In this document: positions 17,104-25,915 of the stretch, piece after piece | Layout: every line of letters begins with the position of its first letter | Numbering within the stretch: the first letter of the stretch is position 1 | Assembly: GCA_050953005.1 (NCBI GenBank) | Contig: JBMNLV010000014.1 | Location: 1-64,000, forward strand | DNA length: 64,000 nt | From: UBA6115 sp050953005 | GTDB taxonomy: Bacteria; Bacillota; Clostridia; Christensenellales; Aristaeellaceae | Direction: 5' to 3' | Translations under genes and position numbers: made by a program | Notes under the pieces: generated by a model | What the model saw: the letters and a program-made list of their open reading frames with translations, nothing else | Database searches by the model: none | Told to the model about the DNA's origin: nothing

Positions 17104-18042
17104 ATGAAGGTCGGACTGTATTCAATTTCGTATTCCGGCACTTGGTACAATGACCGTCCCGCCCTGACAGTAGAGGAGGTGATTGATAAGGCTAAAACCT
17201 ACGGGTACGACGGCGTTGAAATTGATCTGAAGAGACCTCACGGATCACCGATTGATCTGGACGAAAAGCGCTGCATCGACATTCGTGCTTACGCGAAAAA
17301 ACGGGGCATTGAAATCTGCGGCGTCGCAGCTAATAATAATTTTACTTCTCCTGTAGCAGAGCATATTGAAAATGAATTGCTGATGGTGAAGGAGCAAATT
17401 CGCGTAGCCAAGCAACTTGGTGCGCCAGTGCTGAGATTGTTTGTCGCCTGGCGAGGCGTAACTTACCGCAACGGCATTGCCACGTATGAAATCACCCGGC
17501 GCATGAGCCCCCATCCATACGACTCTTTAGACTACGAGATTCGCTTGCGTGCCACTGAATGCTTTAAGGAATGTGCTAAATGGGCCGAGGAAGCCGGCGT
17601 TATGCTGGCGTTGCAGAATCATGAGCCAATCATCCGGAGCTATTTGGATATGTTGGACTTTGTCAGGTGGGTGGACTCTCCCAATTTCAAGTGTTGCTTG
17701 GATGCCCCAAACTGCGGTCTGACAGCTCATACCCAAAGCGACGAGTATTTAACCAGGGCTGTGTATGATGTAGGCAGCCTGCAGATGATCACCCATGCCA
17801 ACGGCGAGTTGAAGGAGGAGGATGGCAAGGTTGTTATGTTCCCCTATGAGGCGCACAATCCCATCTATCCCAACTACAAGGCTTTTATCCGCGCTCTCAA
17901 ACAGGTTGGATACAAGGGCTACATCAATTACGAATTTTGTCATATGCCTTTCTATGACGGAAAGGTGCTTGGTTATGAATACGTGGACAGGCAGGTGGAG
18001 TTAGCACAACGCTATTTCCGCACGCTCATTGAAGAGGCCTGA
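17104..18042 (+). CDS. TIM-barrel sugar isomerase/epimerase-like protein
   Basis: This 312-residue AP-endonuclease-2/xylose-isomerase-like barrel has GYDGVEIDLKRPHG at strand 2, LALQNHEPI with a metal-site Glu/His set near the middle, KCCLDAPNCGL, and a closing YINYEFCH with a glutamate. These are the usual divalent-metal ligands. Family members isomerise, epimerise or eliminate keto sugars and often work beside Gfo/Idh/MocA dehydrogenases, as here. The ATG at 17104 behind AAAGGAGGAG was chosen over a longer frame that overlaps the DUF4340 gene. Confidence 0.83.
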   Translation: MKVGLYSISYSGTWYNDRPALTVEEVIDKAKTYGYDGVEIDLKRPHGSPIDLDEKRCIDIRAYAKKRGIEICGVAANNNFTSPVAEHIENELLMVKEQIRVAKQLGAPVLRLFVAWRGVTYRNGIATYEITRRMSPHPYDSLDYEIRLRATECFKECAKWAEEAGVMLALQNHEPIIRSYLDMLDFVRWVDSPNFKCCLDAPNCGLTAHTQSDEYLTRAVYDVGSLQMITHANGELKEEDGKVVMFPYEAHNPIYPNYKAFIRALKQVGYKGYINYEFCHMPFYDGKVLGYEYVDRQVELAQRYFRTLIEEA

Positions 18043-18106
18043 TTCTTTCAAGGCCGGCTAATGATGAAAATAAAGCGTAAAGCTTTAAAAAAAAGGAGGA
18101 AGAACC

Positions 18107-19141
18107 ATGAAAAAGATCCTGACAACCTTGCTGGTACTCGTGTTGCTCTTGGGCAACGTCGCCGGTGCCGAAACGATCCGTGTGGCTTCTCACAACGCCG
18201 TTGTGGAAGGCAACGCCTATCGTGTCCAGTATGAAATCGATATTCAGGCTGCTGCGCAAGCTGCTGCTGAATTCGGTTTCGACGTTTCTTACTCGTCCTT
18301 TGTCGCTAACAAAGATCCCTCCCTGGAAAGCCAGATGCTTGAGCAGAGCATCAACGAAGGTTATGACATCATTTTGATTGATCCCATTTCTCCCACCGGC
18401 CTTGATCCCATCATCGAGAAAGCAAAAAGCGCCGGCATTATCTGGCTGAACTGCGACTGCGAGTATTATTCCGATGAAATCATCAATGTTTGTCTTGACC
18501 AGTATCAGTGGGCATATGACGGCGCGAAATTTTTGGCAGAGAAGTTGGGAAAGGGCGCCAAGATCGTTGTCTTTGACGCTATTGATGGAAACGCTGCCAA
18601 CGAGCAGCGCGAAGCCGCGTTCAATGACATCATTGCCGAGTACGAGTTGGAGGTCGTCAAGCGCGTAAATCACAACTGGGATGCTGCTTTGGCGCAGCAA
18701 TTGATGACAGAAATCATCAACTCCGGCGTGGAGTATGATGGTATCCTGTGCTCCAACCAAGCCTTTTTCATCTTCAACGCCCTGAATGAGGCTAACGCTG
18801 CCTACCCCAAGGCGATCGCTGTGGATGATCACACTGGCTGGGCTCAGAATATGCTGACCCTCAACGCCGAAAAAGAGGTCGTCCCCTACCTGTTTATCAG
18901 CAATACCCCCGGTGTGGGTGCGATCGCGCTGAACATCGGCCTGAACATGCTGGCCGGCCATGAACTGCGTGATGACATCTATGGCAACCCGGACTATAAT
19001 TCCATCTATGTCGCCTCTACCTTCCAGTTCTCCTACGAGAACCAGGAAGACTACCGTGAATATATGATGGCTCTGAACACCAACAACAAAGCCACCTTCT
19101 GGTATACCTACGACGAGTGCACGGAGCGTTACTTCAAGTAA
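18107..19141 (+). CDS. Sugar ABC transporter substrate-binding protein (Rbs/periplasmic-binding type 4)
   Basis: This 344-residue exported binding protein starts with a clear signal peptide (MKKILTTLLVLVLLLGNVAGA, cleavage near AGA-ET); no lipobox cysteine is seen, unusual for a Gram-positive binding protein. The two-lobed core carries ANKDPSLESQMLEQSINEGYD and IILIDPIS, typical of ribose/xylose-type binding proteins. A strong AAAAAGGAGG site precedes it and a hairpin follows at 19153, fitting higher expression than the downstream ATPase and permeases. It feeds the importer at 19326-22858. Confidence 0.88.
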   Translation: MKKILTTLLVLVLLLGNVAGAETIRVASHNAVVEGNAYRVQYEIDIQAAAQAAAEFGFDVSYSSFVANKDPSLESQMLEQSINEGYDIILIDPISPTGLDPIIEKAKSAGIIWLNCDCEYYSDEIINVCLDQYQWAYDGAKFLAEKLGKGAKIVVFDAIDGNAANEQREAAFNDIIAEYELEVVKRVNHNWDAALAQQLMTEIINSGVEYDGILCSNQAFFIFNALNEANAAYPKAIAVDDHTGWAQNMLTLNAEKEVVPYLFISNTPGVGAIALNIGLNMLAGHELRDDIYGNPDYNSIYVASTFQFSYENQEDYREYMMALNTNNKATFWYTYDECTERYFK

Positions 19142-19152
19142 TGCATTCAAAT

Positions 19153-19184
19153 CCTGCCCTGCCGGAGTTTTTCGGCAGGGCAGG
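19153..19184 (+). terminator. Hairpin between binding protein and transporter ATPase
   Basis: This perfect 12-bp stem (CCTGCCCTGCCG/CGGCAGGGCAGG) with a GAGTTTTT loop lies 11 bases after the binding-protein stop. No long T-run follows, so it is more likely an mRNA-stabilising or partial-terminator hairpin, as commonly found after binding-protein genes. Confidence 0.65.
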
Positions 19185-19325
19185 CGCCCGTCTTTTGATG
19201 TGTTATATCAAGCATTATCTTAAGGCAATAGTATCTCCGGAAGGTTGTCAACATTTGAGCAATAAGTACTATTACTACTGGTAATGCGGCTCGGAAACAG
19301 ATATTTCGAAATGGAGAGAATTACG

Positions 19326-20843
19326 ATGTTTGAGATGCACGGTGTCAGCAAGTCATACGATGCTGTCCAGGCTTTGAAAAACGCTTCTCTCACGGTAAAG
19401 CCCGGCGAGATACGCGCGCTTTTAGGTGCCAACGGCTCGGGAAAATCCACAATGGTGAAAGTGTTGGCCGGCCTGGTCAAACCGGACAATGGCGAAATAC
19501 TCATTGATGGGAAACCGGTAAAACTTCAAACATCACGCGATTCCAAGCAGCTTGGTATTGCCACGGCGTTTCAGGATTTAAGCCTGATTCCCACGATGAC
19601 CGTCCTGGACAATATTAAGCTTAACTGTGAAACGGTGCGCCGCTACGGTACGATTGATTCCAAAAAGGATCGTCAGGATGTGGAAGAACTGCTGGCGCGC
19701 TTTTGTTTAAAGTGTGATCCGGATGCCTACGTGCAGACGCTGATGCCTTCTACACAGAGCATGCTGGAAGTTGTCAAGGCAGTGTTTGTTAAGCCCAGGC
19801 TGTTGTTATTGGACGAGGCAACGGCAACGTTGCATCAGGCTGAAATTGATGCTCTCTTTGGCGTTATTCGCCAGCTGCGCGATGAAGGAACGGCGATCGT
19901 TTATGTAACGCACCGCATGAAGGAAATCGCACAATTGTGCGATAGCGCTGTGATTATGCGTAACGGCGAAACCGTTCATGAGATGGCGGGTGATGAACTG
20001 GAGGATCTGGATCAGATCGTTTATCATATGACCGGCCAATATCCAGAAAAAACACATTATAGCCACAGTGTTACGCAGGCCGCTTCGCAAGAGAAGCCTC
20101 TTGTGGAAGTTAAAAATCTGAAGTTCAGCCCCAAGGTGCAGGACATCAATATGTGCGTTTACCGTGGTGAAATCGTTGGCATCGGGGGGTTGGATGGTCA
20201 AGGCCAGTCGGAAGTGATCCGCCTCTTGCTGGGAGAATTTAAGCCGGAAGATGGAAAAATCATCTATAAGGGAAGAGAAACCACATTTAAGAATCCGTTT
20301 CAAGCGGTCGCGGCAAACATCGGTTTTATTTCCGGCGAGCGAAACCGCGAGGCAATTTTTGATCGCCTGACCATTGCGGAAAACCTTTTTGTAGGTAATT
20401 CCGTGCGCGGTAAGTTGATGCGCTTTATCAGCAATGCCAGGATAAAGCTGTTTTCTCAGAAAGCAGTGGAGGATTACAATATTAAAATCGGCGAGCTGGA
20501 AGACTCGGCAAGCTCTCTTTCCGGAGGTAACCAGCAAAAATTGGTAGTTGCGCGCTGGATTGCCCTGAAGCCGGATTTGTTGTTGCTGGATGACCCCACC
20601 AAAGGCGTTGATGTCAACTCAAGACGCGAGATACACCAAATATTGAAGGAATGCACGCAGGAGGGCATGACGATTATCGTATCTTCCAGTGACAACGATG
20701 AATTGATTACCCTTGCAGATCGCATCTATATTTTCTATGAGGGTAAGGTGGTCAGCATGTTGGCCGGCGCGAACAAGACACAGGAGCGCTTGTCGCTTGA
20801 AATGCTGGGCATTGTCAAGGAAAGGGGGGAGCGAAATGATTGA
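19326..20843 (+). CDS. Sugar ABC transporter double ATP-binding protein (RbsA/MglA type)
   Basis: This protein of about 505 residues has two fused nucleotide-binding domains. The first has Walker A GANGSGKST and Walker B LLLLDEATATL, but a weak signature (STQSMLEVVKA). The second has a degenerate Walker A (GGLDGQGQSEV) with a full SLSGGNQQKLVVARW signature and LLLLDDPTKGVD, the usual asymmetry of RbsA-type ATPases. ATG 19326 behind GGAGAG is preferred to upstream in-frame ATGs that lack a ribosome site. It overlaps the permease start by 8 bases. Confidence 0.9.
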   Translation: MFEMHGVSKSYDAVQALKNASLTVKPGEIRALLGANGSGKSTMVKVLAGLVKPDNGEILIDGKPVKLQTSRDSKQLGIATAFQDLSLIPTMTVLDNIKLNCETVRRYGTIDSKKDRQDVEELLARFCLKCDPDAYVQTLMPSTQSMLEVVKAVFVKPRLLLLDEATATLHQAEIDALFGVIRQLRDEGTAIVYVTHRMKEIAQLCDSAVIMRNGETVHEMAGDELEDLDQIVYHMTGQYPEKTHYSHSVTQAASQEKPLVEVKNLKFSPKVQDINMCVYRGEIVGIGGLDGQGQSEVIRLLLGEFKPEDGKIIYKGRETTFKNPFQAVAANIGFISGERNREAIFDRLTIAENLFVGNSVRGKLMRFISNARIKLFSQKAVEDYNIKIGELEDSASSLSGGNQQKLVVARWIALKPDLLLLDDPTKGVDVNSRREIHQILKECTQEGMTIIVSSSDNDELITLADRIYIFYEGKVVSMLAGANKTQERLSLEMLGIVKERGERND

Positions 20844-21888
20844 AAAATGCAAACAAAAATGGACGATGTTCTCCAGACAGCCTGCATTTACCGGCTTCTG
20901 CTTGCTCATGGCGGTTCTGGTTCTCAATATCATTATCCAGACACCAGCTAAGTTTTTTACAACCAACAATTTTCGGATCTTGTTGACCAAGAACACCCCC
21001 TTGATTCTGACTTGCCTGGGTCAAGCTGTACTGATGATGTGCGGCGTTTTGGATCTTTCTACGGGTATCCAGCTGGCGTTTGTCAATGTAATTGCCATTA
21101 TGCTTCCACAGGAGCTGGGTATGCCGGTAACGCTCGGTTGGATTGTTGCGCTGCTGGGCGGCGTGCTGGTATCAGCTTTTTGCGGCTTTTGTATTGTGAA
21201 GCTTCGTCTGCCCGCATTGCTGACTACCTTTTCCATTACGTATATCATCAAGGGCGTTAACGTGCTCATTATGAGTGAACCGCAGGGCAAGGTGCCCAAG
21301 ATTATCTGGAAAACCTACGATTCCACGGTGTTTGGATTCTTGCCGTTTGCCTCGCTGGTCATCATTTTAGTGCTGATTATATGGAATTACATCCGTCGCA
21401 CACCATATGGCAAACATATGTACGCCGTTGCCAACAATCCCCGCAACGCCTACGCGGTGGGCATCAACCATGAAAAGGTACAGATGAAGGCGTTCCTGAT
21501 AAAGGGTTTCATTGTGGGTTTGGCAGGCCTGTGCTTAACGGCGTCCAACGCGTCCGGCAATCCGCTTCAGGCGGAGGAATATGGCATCCGTTCATTGTCA
21601 GCATGCATGCTGGGCGGTATGAACTTTGGTGGCTGGGGTACCATCAGCTGCGGATTGTTCGGCGGTTGTTTTCTCGTGATTGTCCAGAATACGGTTTATT
21701 ATCTGTTTAACTTTCTTACCAAGATATTTCCCGGTTTGATGATCAATTCCTACTGGCAGAACCTGGTAAGCGATACGATCATTTTTCTGGGATTGCTGGC
21801 CACCATTATCACAGCCAAGTCGCAGCGGGAAATCTTGAGACAAGGTTTCATCAAACAGTTGAAACGGGGTGAAAAGTATGGCAAATGA
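20836..21888 (+). CDS. Sugar ABC transporter permease (RbsC type), first
   Basis: This 350-residue membrane protein has about nine hydrophobic helices. GVLDLSTGIQLAFVNV matches the conserved GxxDLSVG segment of RbsC-type permeases, and GKHMYAVANNPRNAYAVGINHEKVQMKAF is the cytoplasmic EAA-like coupling loop. A GGGGGG ribosome site lies just before ATG 20836. It pairs with the second permease (21878), giving a heterodimeric channel. The C-terminus is basic and cytoplasmic. Confidence 0.88.
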   Translation: MIEKCKQKWTMFSRQPAFTGFCLLMAVLVLNIIIQTPAKFFTTNNFRILLTKNTPLILTCLGQAVLMMCGVLDLSTGIQLAFVNVIAIMLPQELGMPVTLGWIVALLGGVLVSAFCGFCIVKLRLPALLTTFSITYIIKGVNVLIMSEPQGKVPKIIWKTYDSTVFGFLPFASLVIILVLIIWNYIRRTPYGKHMYAVANNPRNAYAVGINHEKVQMKAFLIKGFIVGLAGLCLTASNASGNPLQAEEYGIRSLSACMLGGMNFGGWGTISCGLFGGCFLVIVQNTVYYLFNFLTKIFPGLMINSYWQNLVSDTIIFLGLLATIITAKSQREILRQGFIKQLKRGEKYGK

Positions 21889-22858
21889 CAAAACGATGTC
21901 TACTCAAATGCGCTTTCAGCGCTTTGTGAAATACAATCGCCCCGGCATGGCGGCTGTCATCGCGCTTTGCTTGCTGATTATAACAATAGTTATCAATCCA
22001 AAATCATTAAATGTGAATACCATCGGTTCCATCCTGGTACAAACCATGCTGCTGAGCTTTGCGGCCATTGGCCAGACGATGGTTGTTATCTCCGGCGGTG
22101 TTGACCTTTCAGTGGGCGCAGTCATGTCTATGTCCTGTATTATTACCACCAGCATAATGCAAGGTCAGGAAGGGCTTTTTATCCCGGTGCTGATCTGCGC
22201 CATCAGCATGGGTGCGGTTGTTGGCCTGCTTAATGGCGTTTGTGCTGTCCGCGTTGGCCTTCCGCCTATTGTGATTACATTGGCGACCTCAAATGTAGTG
22301 ACCCGTTTGCAGTACGTGTTCACTGGCGGTATGCCTACGGGCCTTGTTTCGGAATTGTTTAAAAAGACCGTTCAGTACCGCATCTTCGGCATTATTCCCG
22401 CTGCTACTATGTATGCGGTCATCCTATGGAGTTTGGCATTTTTCTTGATGCATCGCTCACGCTTTGGCAAACAGCTATTCCTGACAGGCAACAACGAACC
22501 TGCCGCGCGCCTCAATGGTGTAAACACCCGAAAAATCCGTATCCTTACCTTCGTCTTCAGCGGCGTATTTTCTGCTATTGCAGGCGTCATTGGTGCGGGT
22601 TACATGGGGATGAGCCAGTGCCAATTGTTTGATACCTATGCTTACAACTCTTTGGTGGCTGTTATTGTGGGAGGGTCTCTGTTTGTGGGTGGTGTTGGTT
22701 CCTATCTGGGCAGCATCACCGGTTCTCTGGTGATGATCGTGCTCAGCAACGGCCTGACCGTGTTGGACATCAATTCTTCAGTGCGCAACATTGTTCTGGG
22801 CTGTGTGATGGTCATTCTGCTTACTTTCTATAACCGGGCAAAGCCTATTCGACAGTAG
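21878..22858 (+). CDS. Sugar ABC transporter permease (RbsC type), second
   Basis: This 326-residue permease has the clear GGVDLSVGAVMSMSC motif (about 70-84) and the coupling loop GKQLFLTGNNEPAARLNGVNTRKIRI. It starts at ATG 21878, within the end of the first permease (11-base overlap) and behind CGGGGTG. Together with 18107-21888 it forms a complete importer of the ribose/xylose class. The sugar is unknown; neighbours suggest an N-acetylated or oxidised hexose derivative. Confidence 0.88.
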   Translation: MANDKTMSTQMRFQRFVKYNRPGMAAVIALCLLIITIVINPKSLNVNTIGSILVQTMLLSFAAIGQTMVVISGGVDLSVGAVMSMSCIITTSIMQGQEGLFIPVLICAISMGAVVGLLNGVCAVRVGLPPIVITLATSNVVTRLQYVFTGGMPTGLVSELFKKTVQYRIFGIIPAATMYAVILWSLAFFLMHRSRFGKQLFLTGNNEPAARLNGVNTRKIRILTFVFSGVFSAIAGVIGAGYMGMSQCQLFDTYAYNSLVAVIVGGSLFVGGVGSYLGSITGSLVMIVLSNGLTVLDINSSVRNIVLGCVMVILLTFYNRAKPIRQ

Positions 22859-22871
22859 CAGGAGGAATGTG

Positions 22872-23726
22872 ATGGAACTCTTCAAGATTGGCACTTTGTC
22901 CGACTGGTTTGGTGTGGGGTTGCTGGAAGGCATTCGCATGAGCGAAAAGGTAGGTGCGGAAGGCGTGCAGCTTTACGCGTGGAATGAACTGGATCCTCAG
23001 GTTTTATCTGCTGCCGATATCAAGAAAGTTAAAAAAACAGCTGCAAACTGTGGACAGACAGTAACTGCCCTGTGCGGCGAGCTTGGAGGACATGGCCTGT
23101 GCAGGCAGGAGGAGAACCCGGCCAAGCTTGAGTATTTGAAAAAGACGCTGTTGCTTGCCAAGGAATTGGATTGCTCGGTTGTTACTACTCATTTGGGTGT
23201 GATCCCGGCCCAAAAGGATCTTCAGTATCGGGTTCTGTTGGATGCCTGCAATGAAATCGGTCGATTCGCTGCCGGTATTGACGCATGCATTGCCGTGGAA
23301 ACCGGTCCCGAACCCGTCGAACGCTTGAAGGCGTTCTGCCTGGAGTGTGAGGCAGGTTTCAAGATCAATTATGACCCTGCCAACTTGGCCATGGTTTTGT
23401 GTGAAGATCCCGCAGCCGGCGTTTATATTGCCGGAGACCTGATTGTGCATACCCATGCCAAGGATGGCAAGAACCTCAAGCCCACGACTGGTGAATTTTA
23501 CTATGGAATATTTGCTGAAAAAGGACTGGAGGGCGTCAGAGCGCTGGGTGTCACAAAGCAAACGCCTCTTGGAGAGGGCGATGTGAAATGGCCGGAATAT
23601 CTAAAAGCTCTAAAGGACGTTGGATATCGTGGTTTTCTTACCATTGAGCGTGAGTCCAAAGAGGAAGCAGGCAGGGACATTGCTGCGGCTGTAAGTTTCC
23701 TGCGGGAGCACATAGCAAAGCTGTAA
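22872..23726 (+). CDS. TIM-barrel sugar isomerase/epimerase-like protein
   Basis: This 284-residue AP-endonuclease-2-type barrel has VGAEGVQLYAW in strand 2, a central CIAVETGPEP glutamate, INYDPANLAM with an asparagine/aspartate pair, LIVHTHAKDGKN histidines, and a closing RGFLTIERES glutamate, which is a complete divalent-metal site. It differs clearly from the 17104 paralogue, so the locus has two such enzymes. ATG 22872 follows AGGAGG by 6 bases; an in-frame GTG just before it is too close. It lies 14 bases after the permease. Confidence 0.85.
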   Translation: MELFKIGTLSDWFGVGLLEGIRMSEKVGAEGVQLYAWNELDPQVLSAADIKKVKKTAANCGQTVTALCGELGGHGLCRQEENPAKLEYLKKTLLLAKELDCSVVTTHLGVIPAQKDLQYRVLLDACNEIGRFAAGIDACIAVETGPEPVERLKAFCLECEAGFKINYDPANLAMVLCEDPAAGVYIAGDLIVHTHAKDGKNLKPTTGEFYYGIFAEKGLEGVRALGVTKQTPLGEGDVKWPEYLKALKDVGYRGFLTIERESKEEAGRDIAAAVSFLREHIAKL

Positions 23727-23758
23727 AACGGCTGATTGGAAGGCCAGGAGGAAATACG

Positions 23759-24886
23759 ATGAAAGCGATTTGCAACGCAAAAATCGTCCTGGAGGAAGGC
23801 ATTTTAGAAAACGCAACTCTTGTCTACAACGAAAAGATCAAGTTGATTGGGACGGATGTATCCGTAGAGGGTTGCGAGGTATTGGACGCTGGCGGGAAAT
23901 ATTTGTTTCCGGGCCTGATTGATGTTCATATCCATGGATATTGCGGCCGTGAGGTGTTGGAGGGCACACAGGAAGCAACGCGTCACATGGCAAAGAGTCT
24001 TGTGCGTGATGGCGTAACCGGTTTCTTGGCAACGCTGGGCACTGCGCCCATGCAGTGCGTGGCAGAAAGCCTGGACGCGGTGCGTAACTGCATGGGTAAT
24101 ACTGAGGGCGCGAAGCTGCATGGCGCGTACATGGAAGGGGTGTTCATCTCTGAGGAGAAGAAGGGCGCTCATGACGCATCGCTCATTTTGCCACCGGATT
24201 TGGCTTTTGTGGAGAAGTATCTGGATGTGATCCGTATCATGATAACTCCTCCGGAAAAATACCCGGACTTCATTATTTGGTGTGTTGAGCGCGGAATCCT
24301 GTGCGCCATGGGGCATACTAACGCAAGCTATGTTGAAGCTATGGAGGGAATCTGTTGTGGAGCCAGTCAGGCAACACATTTGTTCAATGGGATGAAAGGG
24401 ATTCACCATCGAGATCCGGGAACTGCCGGTGCGGCATTGCTGGCTGACGGGGTGAATGTAGAATTGATTGCAGACACGGTACATGTGGCCAAGGAGCTTT
24501 ACAAGCTCATTTACCGTATGAAAGGGGCAGATAGAATTATTCTTATTACGGACTCCTGCATGGCGTCCGGTATGGGGCCCGGTACCTATATCTGCAACAA
24601 CCGCGTTGTGCATGTGGACAATTTTATAGGCAGGCTGGAAAATGGAACTATTTCTGGTTCTGTTGTTCCGCTCAGGCGTGATGTGCTGAATTTCCATCGT
24701 TATGCAGGGGTGCCGTTGTATGAAACCGCACGCATGGCCTCGCTCAATCCCGCCCGGATTCTCAGGCTGGATCATGCGCTGGGCAGCCTGCGGGTTGGCA
24801 AATGTGCAGATATGTTTCTGGCTGACGGGGAGTTGAATGTTGCTTATACCATTGTAGATGGCAGCTGCGTTTATAGGAGGCAGTAG
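23759..24886 (+). CDS. nagA: N-acetylglucosamine-6-phosphate deacetylase (NagA)
   Basis: This 375-residue amidohydrolase removes acetate from N-acetylhexosamine 6-phosphates. It has metal-site GLIDVHIHG (about 52-60), LHGAYMEGVFISEEKKGAH with the conserved glutamate, GHTNASY, SQATHLFNGM with the HLFN motif, and the catalytic aspartate in ILITDSCMASG. The segment usually written EGPF reads EGVF here, a small departure near the metal. Strong CAGGAGG precedes ATG 23759. It lies 3 bases before the ROK kinase. NagA suggests that the imported sugar, or a breakdown product, carries an N-acetyl group. Confidence 0.88.
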   Translation: MKAICNAKIVLEEGILENATLVYNEKIKLIGTDVSVEGCEVLDAGGKYLFPGLIDVHIHGYCGREVLEGTQEATRHMAKSLVRDGVTGFLATLGTAPMQCVAESLDAVRNCMGNTEGAKLHGAYMEGVFISEEKKGAHDASLILPPDLAFVEKYLDVIRIMITPPEKYPDFIIWCVERGILCAMGHTNASYVEAMEGICCGASQATHLFNGMKGIHHRDPGTAGAALLADGVNVELIADTVHVAKELYKLIYRMKGADRIILITDSCMASGMGPGTYICNNRVVHVDNFIGRLENGTISGSVVPLRRDVLNFHRYAGVPLYETARMASLNPARILRLDHALGSLRVGKCADMFLADGELNVAYTIVDGSCVYRRQ

Positions 24887-24889
24887 CCT

Positions 24890-25870
24890 ATGATAAGATT
24901 GGGGTATGATATTGGCGGCATGAGCATCCGCGTATGCCTGTTGGATGATCAAACCTTTCAGATCATCAACCAGCAAACCAGAAATTTCCCCCTGGGGCAG
25001 GGCGAGGACGTATTTGTCAAACAATTGGTTGAAATGGCAAATGAGATTTCTGAGTCCCAAGGCCTTATGCCTGAAGAACATTTCTCCATTGGCATAGGTA
25101 TTCCCGGCACCGTTCACCATGAAACAGGTGTTTTGCTGAGCGCATGCAATCTGAACCTGAAAGGAGTATCGATTGCCGACCGGCTCCGCGAGCATTTCCC
25201 AAATGCTAAAATCGCTGTAGGAAACGATGCGGATGTGGCGGCTTTGGCGGAACACTATGCCGGAGTGTTCCAAGGATACAAGAGCGCGCTATTGATTACT
25301 ATCGGTACGGGCATCGGAGGCGGATTGATCATAAACAATCGCTTGTTCCAGGGCGGGCTTGGATTTGGATGCGAGCTGGGCCATATCGTATTGCAGCAGG
25401 ACGGCTTGATGTGCAGCTGCGGCAACCGAGGCTGTGCTGAAACCCTCTGCTCTGCCAGCTGGCTTGAGAGGGAAGGACGCCGAAGCCTGATAGATTATCC
25501 CATGAGCCGGATTGCTATTCTGGCCCAGGGAAAGCCGGAAAGCGTGAGGGCGAAGGACATCATTGAAGCTGCTCAGGCAGGCGATGGTATTGCGCGTCAG
25601 ATTTTTGAAAAATATGTGGAAAATTTGACCGCGCTGATTGTGACTTGCAGTTATGTTCTGGGGCCGGAAATTGTGGCTCTGGGGGGGGGTGTTTCCAATG
25701 CCGGAAATTTTTTGCTGGAACCTCTCAGACTCAAAGTTGCACACCGTTCCCGGCACTATATGCCTGATAAAATTGTTACGGCGAAGCTGGGAAACACAGC
25801 CGGTATGATTGGTGCGGCGCTGTTGCCGTGCGCGGTAGAGGAAGGTATGATCAAAAGTTACTGTCTGTGA
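24890..25870 (+). CDS. ROK-family sugar kinase
   Basis: This 326-residue sugar kinase has the N-terminal ATP loop YDIGGMSIRVCLLD, substrate loop GNDADVAALAEHYAG, GTGIGGGLIINN and the zinc-binding CSCGNRGCAETLC with its conserved cysteines and preceding His (GCELGHIV). Sugar kinase rather than repressor is favoured because no N-terminal helix-turn-helix is present. Its position right after nagA suggests an N-acetylhexosamine or glucose-like substrate. ATG 24890 lies behind AGGAGG, which is inside the end of nagA. Confidence 0.88.
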   Translation: MIRLGYDIGGMSIRVCLLDDQTFQIINQQTRNFPLGQGEDVFVKQLVEMANEISESQGLMPEEHFSIGIGIPGTVHHETGVLLSACNLNLKGVSIADRLREHFPNAKIAVGNDADVAALAEHYAGVFQGYKSALLITIGTGIGGGLIINNRLFQGGLGFGCELGHIVLQQDGLMCSCGNRGCAETLCSASWLEREGRRSLIDYPMSRIAILAQGKPESVRAKDIIEAAQAGDGIARQIFEKYVENLTALIVTCSYVLGPEIVALGGGVSNAGNFLLEPLRLKVAHRSRHYMPDKIVTAKLGNTAGMIGAALLPCAVEEGMIKSYCL

Positions 25871-25915
25871 TGTTTTAATAGATTCTTAAACCCGCTATTC
25901 AAAGGAGGAATCAGT

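Noticed and set aside
23804..25273. 489-codon leftward open frame opposite nagA and the ROK kinase
   Set aside because: The plus-strand genes there have complete catalytic motifs and ribosome sites; the antisense frame has neither and reads like a histidine/glutamine-rich shadow.
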